Below are positions 1 through 5,257 of a DNA stretch of 9,120 nucleotides, piece after piece. Source of the DNA: Clostridiales bacterium. Lineage in GTDB: Bacteria; Bacillota; Clostridia; Christensenellales; Borkfalkiaceae. The first letter of the stretch is position 1. Each line of letters starts with the position of its first letter. The notes beneath the pieces were generated by a model. It was given only the letters and a program-made list of their open reading frames with translations, had not been told where the DNA came from and searched no databases. The position numbers were made by a program, and so were the translations under genes. The stretch is taken from the NCBI GenBank assembly GCA_003503945.1, contig DOCD01000072.1:1-9120 (forward strand). The letters run 5' to 3'.

Positions 1-42
1 TATCTCATTAACTTAATAATACATATTTTTTGATATGTCGAC

Positions 43-85
43 AAAAAAAGCGACTAATCCCGAATCTAATTCGAGTTTTGTCGCT
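43..85 (-). terminator. Rho-independent terminator of the alpha/beta-hydrolase gene
   Basis: Read on the minus strand, AGCGAC pairs with GTCGCT (outer stem) around an inner stem CTCGAAT/ATTCGGG with one G-U pair and a 3-nt loop, and a run of seven T follows. The two stems are separated by a small AAAA/ATTA internal loop. It lies about 80 nt beyond the stop codon of the hydrolase, so it is the likely end of that transcript. Seen directly; function inferred. Confidence 0.75.
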
Positions 86-165
86 ATTATCGGAAGATGA
101 CCTACATAATTATACACTAAAATCGCCGACAATTGTCTTTCGCCTGTTAATGAAAAGTTTATACC

Positions 166-1011
166 TTAAATATCCTTTTGTTCTGCGAAATAATTCTCTT
201 GCGCGAAGACAAACTCTTCTAAAAATTTTGTGATTGCCTGTTTGCTTACTTCCAATTTCGGTTTTAGCATATCGAAGGCGTGAATATTGCAAGGATAGAC
301 GTCAGCTTTTGCGGGAATGCCGCATTTCTTCAAGTTCTCGATATAGGTCAGCGTTTCGCAGTAAAAGGGTTCGTCGTCGCCGACGAACGTATAAACAGGC
401 GGAAGATTGAAATAATCAGTCTGCCGCGCGGGTGCGGCATAGGGCGACACTTCCTGCCTCCAACTTTTCCGCAAATACAATTTCCAACCTAAATGGTTGC
501 GCCGCGTATTCCACACCTTGCCGTGGTTGTTGCGCGAAGAGTCGGTATCGAAATTATCGAGCATAGGATAGAGCGGCATCTGAAACGCAACGTTCACCTC
601 TCCCCTGTCCCTTGCCATCATACACACAGCCGCGCAAAGTCCGCCACCTGCGCTCTCGCCGCCGACCATAATTTGATCCGAGCGAACACCGAGTTCGTCC
701 GCGTGTTCTTTCAAATGTAGCAACGCGGCATAGCAATCGTCAAGCGCGGCGGGATAGGGCGAAGTAAGCGCAAGGCGGTATCCGGGCGAAATCACCACCG
801 CGCCAAACTTTTTTACCAAGTACACGGCACGCGACATATGCACCATTTCTTTCATACCGAGAAAATATCCCCCGCCGTGAATCCAAAGAATACCAGTTGC
901 ATTCTTTGCACCGTTTTTAGGCGATAAAACCAACGCAGGAATACTTCTCTTGCCCGATTTAATTTTAATCTTTTTAACGGATATTTCTTTATCCTTTTTC
1001 ATCGAAAACAT
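166..1011 (-). CDS. Alpha/beta-hydrolase, HSL-type esterase/lipase
   Basis: A 281-aa cytosolic hydrolase, probably a carboxylesterase acting on short acyl esters; the true substrate is unknown. Residues 45-49 read HGGGY, the oxyanion-hole motif of the hormone-sensitive-lipase (family IV) esterases. The nucleophile elbow is GESAG at 118-122 (Ser120), the acid is probably in GDDEP (Asp212 or Asp213), and the histidine is His244 in NIHAFD. All triad members are present in the expected order, and the length is normal for the family. There is no signal peptide or membrane segment. The chosen ATG has only a weak AGGG upstream; an in-frame ATG three codons later is an alternative start. It is monocistronic, with a promoter at 1046-1074 and a terminator at 43-85, and it diverges from the permease gene. 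Family assignment is confident, specific activity is not. Confidence 0.9.
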   Translation of the reverse strand: MFSMKKDKEISVKKIKIKSGKRSIPALVLSPKNGAKNATGILWIHGGGYFLGMKEMVHMSRAVYLVKKFGAVVISPGYRLALTSPYPAALDDCYAALLHLKEHADELGVRSDQIMVGGESAGGGLCAAVCMMARDRGEVNVAFQMPLYPMLDNFDTDSSRNNHGKVWNTRRNHLGWKLYLRKSWRQEVSPYAAPARQTDYFNLPPVYTFVGDDEPFYCETLTYIENLKKCGIPAKADVYPCNIHAFDMLKPKLEVSKQAITKFLEEFVFAQENYFAEQKDI

Positions 1012-1045
1012 AACTTATCCCTGCGTCCTAACTGACTGCAAATAT

Positions 1046-1074
1046 ATAATACCACTTCCGCAAAAAAATGTAAA
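1046..1074 (-). promoter_or_regulatory. Extended -10 promoter of the hydrolase gene
   Basis: On the minus strand: TTTACA at 1074-1069, a 17-bp spacer, and TATTAT at 1051-1046 preceded by TGG (extended -10). The spacer ends in CGGAAGTG, also found in the promoters of the permease and the HAD gene. The predicted start site is near 1039, which gives a leader of about 28 nt. Confidence 0.8.
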
Positions 1075-1100
1075 TATAATGCAAAAAACGTCAAAAATCG

Positions 1101-1130
1101 CATACAGTTTTGAATCGGAAGTGATATAAT
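1101..1130 (+). promoter_or_regulatory. Extended -10 promoter of the permease gene
   Basis: TATAAT at 1125-1130 is preceded by TGA, giving an extended -10, and directly before that by CGGAAGTG (1116-1123). No good -35 box is present; CATACA at 1101-1106 with an 18-bp spacer is the best candidate. The predicted transcription start is 1137-1138, at the GTG start codon of the permease, so the mRNA may be leaderless. Confidence 0.7.
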
Positions 1131-1137
1131 ACGGGTT

Positions 1138-2268
1138 GTGAAAAATGAACTTTTGAAAAAAACGGGCGGATTTGCCCGAAAAAATATTGTTATGCTGATT
1201 GCGCTGCTACTCGCAATTATAACGTGCTTTCTCATTCCGCCCGACAAACAATATTTGGGTTATTTCGATTTCAACACGCTCGCCTGCCTTTTAGCCACGC
1301 TTGCCATCGTCTGCGCGCTCAAAAACGTAAACTTCTTCTACTTTCTCGCGGAACGGACGGTTAAAATTTTCAAGACGGCAAGAAGCGCAGTTCTGGCGCT
1401 CGTGTACCTAACCTTTATCGGCTCGATGCTGATTGCCAACGACATGGCGCTTCTGACATTTCTGCCCCTCGGCTATCTCGTTTTGACGAACACCCAAAAA
1501 GAAAAGTACATGATTTTCACGTTCGTTATGCAGAATATCGCGGCGAACCTCGGCGGAATGCTTACCCCTTTCGGCAATCCGCAAAACCTGTACCTCTATT
1601 CCAAATTCAATATTCCCACGCTCGAATTTATGGGAATTATGGCGATCCCCTTTGCCCTTTCCGTGCTTTTGATTACGGTGTGCTGTCTCGTATTCGTCAA
1701 AAAAGAACCGCTCGTATTCGAGGGCGAAACAGCCAAGCCCGAACCCAAACGAACAGCACTCTATTTGATTTTATTCGTCCTTTCCGTCATCATGGTATTT
1801 CGCGTCGTGCCCTATTGGATAGGATTGCCGATTATTCTGATTATACTATTGATTGCCGATTGGAAAGCAGTTGCAAAGGTGGACTATCCCCTACTTTTCA
1901 CATTTGTGTTCTTCTTTATCTTTGCGGGTAATATGGCGCGTATCGAACCCGTGCGGAGCTTCTTTTCGTATCTATTAGGTATTGACACCCTGTTGTTCAG
2001 CGTGCTGTCCTGCCAGGTCATCAGCAACGTGCCGTCGGCAATTCTCTTATCGCAGTTTACAGCTAACTACCCCGCCCTTTTGATTGGCGTGAATATCGGC
2101 GGCGTGGGAACGCTTATATCCTCGCTTGCAAGTCTTATTACGTTCAGGGAATACTGTTCGCACAACCCGGGAAAGAGCGGGAAATACATCGGCATTTTCT
2201 CTGCGTTCAACTTTTCGTTTTTAATTGTTTTAACGGGCGTTATGCTTTTATTGGAGAATTTCGTTTAA
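1138..2268 (+). CDS. SLC13/DASS-like anion (dicarboxylate/citrate-type) permease
   Basis: A 376-aa integral membrane protein with about ten hydrophobic segments, starting at residues 18-34. It resembles the SLC13/DASS and ArsB-like ion transporters. These fold as two inverted repeats, each with a hairpin and a broken helix that bind ion and substrate. Repeat one shows NDMALLTFLPL (101-111) and GGMLTPFGNPQN (139-150). Repeat two shows SNVPSA (296-301) and GGVGTLISSLAS (321-332). These paired Asn/Pro/Gly motifs match the family signature. It probably imports a carboxylate or other anion; the substrate cannot be read from sequence. The start is GTG with no Shine-Dalgarno, and the promoter -10 ends only 7 bp upstream. 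An in-frame ATG at codon 19 also lacks a ribosome site and would cut into the first membrane segment. The gene diverges from the esterase. Confidence 0.85.
   Translation: MKNELLKKTGGFARKNIVMLIALLLAIITCFLIPPDKQYLGYFDFNTLACLLATLAIVCALKNVNFFYFLAERTVKIFKTARSAVLALVYLTFIGSMLIANDMALLTFLPLGYLVLTNTQKEKYMIFTFVMQNIAANLGGMLTPFGNPQNLYLYSKFNIPTLEFMGIMAIPFALSVLLITVCCLVFVKKEPLVFEGETAKPEPKRTALYLILFVLSVIMVFRVVPYWIGLPIILIILLIADWKAVAKVDYPLLFTFVFFFIFAGNMARIEPVRSFFSYLLGIDTLLFSVLSCQVISNVPSAILLSQFTANYPALLIGVNIGGVGTLISSLASLITFREYCSHNPGKSGKYIGIFSAFNFSFLIVLTGVMLLLENFV
1156..1178 (-). terminator. Possible antisense terminator inside the permease 5' end
   Basis: On the minus strand CGGGC, a 6-nt loop and GCCCG are followed by seven T. 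It lies in the first codons of the permease and would stop minus-strand transcription from entering the divergent promoter region. The stem is only 5 bp, and it may be an accident of Lys codons and a GC-rich Gly pair. Confidence 0.3.
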
Positions 2269-2283
2269 TAGCATTTGTGCTAT
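2268..2283 (+). terminator. Weak hairpin after the permease stop codon
   Basis: ATAGCA, loop TTTG, TGCTAT starts on the last base of the stop codon. Only AATTTAT follows rather than a T run, so termination here is uncertain. No better terminator is visible before the riboswitch promoter at 2341. Confidence 0.3.
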
Positions 2284-2340
2284 AATTTATCAACTGATTA
2301 AAAGAAAAATACGGCACAACATTACCTTCGATAAATTTTA

Positions 2341-2369
2341 TTGACAACAAAAGAAAAATATTATATAAT
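2341..2369 (+). promoter_or_regulatory. Perfect sigma-A promoter of the riboswitch gene
   Basis: TTGACA (2341-2346), exactly 17 bp, then TATAAT (2364-2369). Both hexamers match consensus. The predicted start near 2376 coincides with the first base of the riboswitch P1 strand, which supports the start site. Confidence 0.92.
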
Positions 2370-2375
2370 CTAATC

Positions 2376-2498
2376 ACCATAAAGAGTGTGCGAGGGACTG
2401 CCCCGACGACCACACAGCAACCTACTTTTAGCAAGGTGCTAACGGCAGAACGATGGGTTATAACGTATTTTAAGCCCGTCGTTACGATGGGCTTTTTT
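2376..2498 (+). promoter_or_regulatory. SAM-clan (S-box type) riboswitch with terminator platform
   Basis: S-box core elements occur in order: AAGAG (2382-2386); the kink-turn/P2 block CGAGGGACTG (2391-2400) closed by GTGTG/CACAC (2386-2390 with 2411-2415); AGCAACC (2416-2422); and AAGGTGCTAA (2433-2442). P3 is very short (ACCT with AGGT). The segment between GGTGCTAA and the P1 3' strand is only about 10 nt, so helix P4 of standard SAM-I is missing. Instead GCAG (2445-2448) can pair with loop CTGC (2398-2401) as a pseudoknot, as in SAM-I/IV-like members of the clan. P1 is CCAT (2377-2380) with ATGG (2453-2456). The same ATGG belongs to the antiterminator arm 2449-2459, which can pair with 2472-2483, so SAM-stabilised P1 should favour the terminator (OFF switch). 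SAM as ligand is inferred from the conserved core. Confidence 0.85.
2472..2498 (+). terminator. Riboswitch-controlled intrinsic terminator
   Basis: AAGCCCGTCG (2472-2481) pairs with CGATGGGCTT (2485-2494) across a TTA loop with one G-U pair, followed by T at 2493-2498. The upstream arm is also complementary to 2449-2459. ACGATGGG occurs twice (2450-2457 and 2484-2491), the duplicated arm needed for a terminator/antiterminator choice. Confidence 0.9.
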
Positions 2499-2500
2499 GT

Positions 2501-2529
2501 ACCTCTTTACGGAATATTTTAAAGAGGTA
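2501..2529 (+). promoter_or_regulatory. Hairpin that masks the ribosome binding site of the 76-aa gene
   Basis: ACCTCTTTA (2501-2509) is a perfect inverted repeat of TAAAGAGGT (2520-2528), and the latter contains the AAAGAGG ribosome binding site of the gene starting at 2536. T residues follow the stem, so it could also act as a weak second terminator. It lies downstream of the riboswitch terminator, so only read-through transcripts contain it. Confidence 0.6.
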
Positions 2530-2535
2530 TTTTTT

Positions 2536-2766
2536 ATGAAAAACTTAACCCAACTCGTCGTAAGAACGGACACACAGACGATTGAATGGCTTGAAAGCAA
2601 GGGCTATCGCAATACTTTATCTGACGATTACACTTTTTCGGTATTTATTGTCGATTTGCCGAGTAAAACCTTTTTCGGCACGAACACCACTTGCATGGCG
2701 GCGGCTTGTTCCCGCGGACTTCGCCCAAAAATTTTTACTCTTGAAGAAATAATCGATATTTTGTAA
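2536..2766 (+). CDS. Unrecognised 76-aa protein under SAM-riboswitch control
   Basis: I do not recognise this protein. It is 76 aa with a mixed alpha/beta look: a predicted N-terminal strand (LTQLVVRT), a helix around TIEWLESKGY (15-24), a strand TFSVFIVDL (33-41), a conserved-looking stretch FFGTNTTCMAAACSRGL (46-62), and a C-terminal helix LEEIIDIL. It has two cysteines (53 and 58) and no signal peptide or membrane segment. The ATG at 2536 is chosen because AAAGAGG lies 8-9 nt upstream; an in-frame ATG at 2497 falls inside the terminator T tract and is rejected. It is the only gene behind the riboswitch, so by context it may act in methionine/SAM or sulfur metabolism, or in sensing SAM state. 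That is inference only. A hairpin follows the stop, and a minus-strand promoter faces it. Confidence 0.75.
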   Translation: MKNLTQLVVRTDTQTIEWLESKGYRNTLSDDYTFSVFIVDLPSKTFFGTNTTCMAAACSRGLRPKIFTLEEIIDIL

Positions 2767-2772
2767 AGTTAA

Positions 2773-2803
2773 CTGCGGCGCCGAGATAAAACCGGCGCCG
2801 CAG
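2773..2803. terminator. GC-rich perfect hairpin between convergent transcripts
   Basis: CTGCGGCGCCG (2773-2783) and CGGCGCCGCAG (2793-2803) form a perfect 11-bp stem with a 9-nt loop. There is no T run on either strand, so it is not a canonical terminator. It starts 7 nt after the stop codon of the 76-aa gene and probably marks or protects the 3' end, possibly for both directions. Confidence 0.5.
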
Positions 2804-2882
2804 AAGAATTACAGGTTAAACCAAACTTTTTAATTTTCACTATGTGCAGTTAAGCACGTACAACTTATTTTTTATTAAATTT

Positions 2883-2911
2883 ATTATATCACGCTTGGCT
2901 TAATTTGTCAA
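2883..2911 (-). promoter_or_regulatory. Perfect minus-strand sigma-A promoter facing the riboswitch gene
   Basis: On the minus strand TTGACA (2911-2906), a 17-bp spacer, and TATAAT (2888-2883) preceded by TGA (extended -10). It lies downstream of the DUF6933 gene and points leftwards, with no minus-strand gene ahead of it until the hydrolase. Its product would be antisense to the 76-aa gene. GCTTG/CAAGC flank much of the spacer as an inverted repeat, a possible operator. Confidence 0.7.
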
Positions 2912-2938
2912 GCATTTCATCTCTTACATTTAAGTTTC

Positions 2939-3514
2939 CTACTCATATCGTTTTTTTAATAATTCCGCAAATTTCTCACCGCTTACAAAATAATCTGTTT
3001 TGCCATCTACCTTACTTGTAAATATCCAATCAAAATTGATTTTATAATTTAACTTCTTCGATTGCATTACATTATTTTCAATAAACTCGTATAGTCTGTA
3101 TCCGTCTTCCAAATAACTACTTTGAGTATGATTGAGCGTAGATATTATACTTTTATCCTTTAAAGCCGAATATGCGACAAACGGATTTTCAGCAAAAAAC
3201 CTTTTCAGCAGTTTTGTTGTAAGCAAATCATTTTTATATATCTCAAACATATACATAGCCATAAAATTGGGAATATCGGCCATATCTTTTACTTTAATGT
3301 CAATTAAAATTAATGTAAGTTTACTTGCAAAGTTCACGACTTGCAAACATTTTCTTCTGTCAAAATAAAATAATTTTGCTCCCCATTCCAGCAATTTATC
3401 CCCGCTTTCTTTTTCGATTACTTTTTCTGCAAGTAACTTCATATCGGTCTTCATTTCAGAAGTTGCAGGAATATTCAGCCTTTCTCTTGATTCTTTTGTT
3501 AAATAAATTATCAT
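2939..3514 (-). CDS. DUF6933-type protein, function unknown
   Basis: A 191-aa protein, probably cytosolic. The N-terminal half resembles the DUF6933 family: MIIYLTKES at the start, a WGAKLF block at 44-49 (the usual WHA.L position), RRK at 53-55 followed by VVNFASKLTLILIDIK (59-74), then VKDM and a helical segment. In the family this region reads like W-x-A-x-L-x-x-x-x-RRK-x-x-x-x-VN. The C-terminal 70 residues are less typical and rich in Lys and Asn. No catalytic role is known for the family. The gene is strongly AT-rich. It follows the AAA ATPase gene by 53 bp without a visible terminator or promoter, so the two are probably co-transcribed. The ribosome site is weak (AGGAT). Family call is from remembered motif similarity; a profile search would settle it. 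Confidence 0.65.
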   Translation of the reverse strand: MIIYLTKESRERLNIPATSEMKTDMKLLAEKVIEKESGDKLLEWGAKLFYFDRRKCLQVVNFASKLTLILIDIKVKDMADIPNFMAMYMFEIYKNDLLTTKLLKRFFAENPFVAYSALKDKSIISTLNHTQSSYLEDGYRLYEFIENNVMQSKKLNYKINFDWIFTSKVDGKTDYFVSGEKFAELLKKRYE

Positions 3515-3567
3515 AAAATTACATCCTATAGTTATCTAAACTTTTCTTTCATACTTAACTTATTAAA

Positions 3568-4857
3568 TTAATCTTTTAATGCAGTGATAGGAACGACATA
3601 AACTCCATCCGGTCTTTGATATGCCGCATTTGATAAGCCGCATATTACGCACATAATTTTAGGTGCTTTACCTCCATTATCTACGATATCCGCACAGGTC
3701 TTTATAAGGCTTGCCGCCCCCTCATCTATTTTATTTGCACCGAGTTTTATTTCAAATGCACTCCAATCGCCATCTTCGAGCTCAATAACCGCATCTATTT
3801 CATTATTTTTATAGTCTTGATAATGGAATAGCTTCGCTCCAAATGACTGCGCATAGATGGCAAGATCGTGCTCCACCAAAGCCTCGAATAAGAAACCGAA
3901 AGTATTTAAATCTCCAAGCAATTTATCTGCCGTAATATTTAATAATGCACACGCCATTGCAGGATCGGAGAAATGTCTTTTTTCTGCTTGCTTAACCCTA
4001 AGCGACGAACGCAAATTGGGCGAGAAAGGAGCTTGATTATTAAACAAGAATAAACGGTTTAATGCTTCGAGATATTTTGCAATCGTATTTCTACTCATCG
4101 ACTCATTGTCTTGTTCTATAGTGTCTTTCAATAATGATGCATCGGAAACCGTTGTCGATTCGTTCCTTGCAAGAGAACGCAGAAGCAACTGTACTTTATG
4201 CTTGTTATATTCAACTCCGTCATCGAGGTTATTCAGATTTTCTTCAATAACGCTGTCCATATAGGCTCTCGGCATTAAATGAGCTTTTTGACTATCAACG
4301 GTAATATTCTCCGGAAAGCCGCCGCGCACAATAAATTCCGCTATTTTAACAAGAGACGCTTCCTCCAACATTTGCATACCGAGATTGCCGTCGCATAATT
4401 TTTTTAAGCTGACGTAACCCGAAGAATCACCCGATTCATATAAAGACATTGTGTTCATTCTGAGCCTTACGATTCTGCCGGCTCCGCTATGCATAATACC
4501 TCTTGTTTTGGGCGTGGACGATCCCGTTAATATAATCTGCCCTTTTTTGTGCCTTTTATCTACTTCGGCTCTCGTTGCATCCCATATTGACGGAACTTCC
4601 TGCCATTCGTCAATCATTCTTGGAGTATTGCCCTGCAAAATCATAGAAGGATTCAATTCGGCAAGTTGCCTGTTTGAAAAATTGTTTGAAGGATCTCCAA
4701 CCAAAAACTCACTGTTAGAATGAAATGCCGAAGTCCAGGTCTTACCGCACCATTTCGGTCCCTCTATACAAATAGCTCCGCTAACCTGCAAATAGGTTTC
4801 AATGGTTTCATCGATAACTCTTCTTTTGTATTGATTTTTATCCTCTAATACACCCAT
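3568..4857 (-). CDS. AAA ATPase with DUF4143/PD-(D/E)XK-like C-terminal domain
   Basis: A 429-aa ATPase of the AAA_14 plus DUF4143 type, a common family of Bacteria and Archaea with no settled function, often found in accessory DNA. Walker A is GPKWCGKT (33-40), Walker B is MIDEWQ (81-86, Asp83/Glu84), and a sensor-like ILTGSS lies at 109-114. A predicted winged-helix segment is near 250-272. The C-terminal domain has NEIDAVIEL (352-360) followed by AFEIKLG (367-373). Asp355 and Glu369-x-Lys371 match the PD-(D/E)XK nuclease pattern, which may or may not be active. The length is normal and nothing looks broken. The start has GGAG 7 nt upstream. A consensus promoter lies at 4884-4912, and the DUF6933 gene follows in the same direction. 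Domain call is firm, role unknown. Confidence 0.88.
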   Translation of the reverse strand: MGVLEDKNQYKRRVIDETIETYLQVSGAICIEGPKWCGKTWTSAFHSNSEFLVGDPSNNFSNRQLAELNPSMILQGNTPRMIDEWQEVPSIWDATRAEVDKRHKKGQIILTGSSTPKTRGIMHSGAGRIVRLRMNTMSLYESGDSSGYVSLKKLCDGNLGMQMLEEASLVKIAEFIVRGGFPENITVDSQKAHLMPRAYMDSVIEENLNNLDDGVEYNKHKVQLLLRSLARNESTTVSDASLLKDTIEQDNESMSRNTIAKYLEALNRLFLFNNQAPFSPNLRSSLRVKQAEKRHFSDPAMACALLNITADKLLGDLNTFGFLFEALVEHDLAIYAQSFGAKLFHYQDYKNNEIDAVIELEDGDWSAFEIKLGANKIDEGAASLIKTCADIVDNGGKAPKIMCVICGLSNAAYQRPDGVYVVPITALKD

Positions 4858-4883
4858 ACCGCATCTCCGTATCTTTTTTAATT

Positions 4884-4912
4884 ATTATACCAAAGAAACA
4901 CGACACTGTCAA
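4884..4912 (-). promoter_or_regulatory. Perfect sigma-A promoter of the ATPase operon
   Basis: On the minus strand TTGACA (4912-4907), 17 bp, TATAAT (4889-4884) preceded by TGG (extended -10). The predicted start is near 4877, a leader of about 20 nt containing GGAG. The -35 box coincides with TGTCAA, the outermost bases of the repeat region at 4907-4976. Confidence 0.9.
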
Positions 4913-4976
4913 TGCGAGTGAGCAACTTTTTTGAATATCATTGAGCAATATTTTCGACAAGAAGTGAGCAACTTTT
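4907..4976. repeat. Three 23-bp-spaced repeats, possible IS21-family end or operator array
   Basis: GTGAGCAACTTTT begins at 4918 and 4964, and a diverged copy TTGAGCAATATTTT begins at 4941, so the copies start exactly 23 bp apart. The block is preceded by TGTCAATG. IS21-family elements typically begin with TGT and carry several internal terminal repeats of about this size, so this may be the left end of a decayed element whose interior lay to the right. No transposase is present. The alternative is an operator array upstream of the ATPase promoter. Confidence 0.55.
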
Positions 4977-5033
4977 CGTATTCTATTAAATTGAAACATT
5001 GCTTATTGGAACGATTGGAGAATTTTATACATT

Positions 5034-5070
5034 AAAACAGGGCGATTTATGCATTAAATCGCCCTGTTTT
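5034..5070. terminator. Bidirectional intrinsic terminator
   Basis: AAAACAGGGCGATTTA (5034-5049) and its perfect complement at 5055-5070 form a 16-bp stem with a TGCAT loop. A-runs on the left and T-runs on the right give U tracts on both strands. On the minus strand it lies 33 nt after the spoIIID remnant, insulating it from the ATPase operon. Confidence 0.85.
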
Positions 5071-5102
5071 TATCATTTATCTTAACAAATATACAAACCG
5101 TT

Positions 5103-5234
5103 CTAATAATTTACTACCGTATGTACGGTTGATTTGGAAATGTTGAAATGTTTTGCCGCTACGCGAACGGTTGAATTTGTTTCTATTATATATTTTCCCT
5201 CTTTTATTACCCTCTCTGCGATATAATCATACAT
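5103..5234 (-). pseudogene. spoIIID: Truncated SpoIIID-like sporulation regulator (43 aa)
   Basis: This short reading frame starts MYDYIAERVIKEGKYI and continues through TVRVAAKHFNISKSTVH. It matches the N-terminus of SpoIIID, the mother-cell DNA-binding regulator of endospore formation, through its helix-turn-helix. Full-length SpoIIID is about 80-95 aa and continues after STVH with KD-x-TERL; here the frame reads TVVNY and stops. A different frame just beyond reads KLLERF, suggesting an indel near codon 38-40 followed by loss of the C-terminus. The start is firm: GGAGG lies 8 nt upstream of the ATG. A sigma-E-like promoter lies at 5258-5286. It is either a pseudogene or a mini-regulator keeping only the DNA-binding helices. 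It lies next to possible insertion-element debris, a plausible cause of the damage. Confidence 0.75.
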
Positions 5235-5257
5235 TTACCGTACCTCCACGTAATAAA

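Noticed and set aside
30..233. 67-aa plus-strand frame at the left edge
   Set aside because: It overlaps the minus-strand terminator and the 3' end of the hydrolase and has no ribosome site.
1050..1074. AATACCACTTCCGCAA followed by A-rich DNA recurs at 6060-6086 and looked like a dispersed repeat or mobile element end
   Set aside because: Both copies sit just upstream of minus-strand genes and resolve into -35, 17-bp spacer and extended -10, so they are promoters.
2240..2434. 64-aa minus-strand frame across the riboswitch
   Set aside because: It is antisense to conserved aptamer bases, lacks a ribosome site, and its sequence is not protein-like.
2497..2535. Upstream ATG giving an 89-aa version of the riboswitch-controlled protein
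   Set aside because: It begins at the terminator T tract, has no ribosome site, and runs through the RBS-masking hairpin; the ATG at 2536 has AAAGAGG.
3132..3368. Plus-strand frames within the DUF6933 gene
   Set aside because: AT-rich hydrophobic shadow translations opposite a supported gene, no start signals.
4918..4976. Three spaced repeats considered as a small CRISPR array
   Set aside because: Repeats are only about 13 bp, spacers about 10 bp, and the middle copy is diverged; no cas genes are present.
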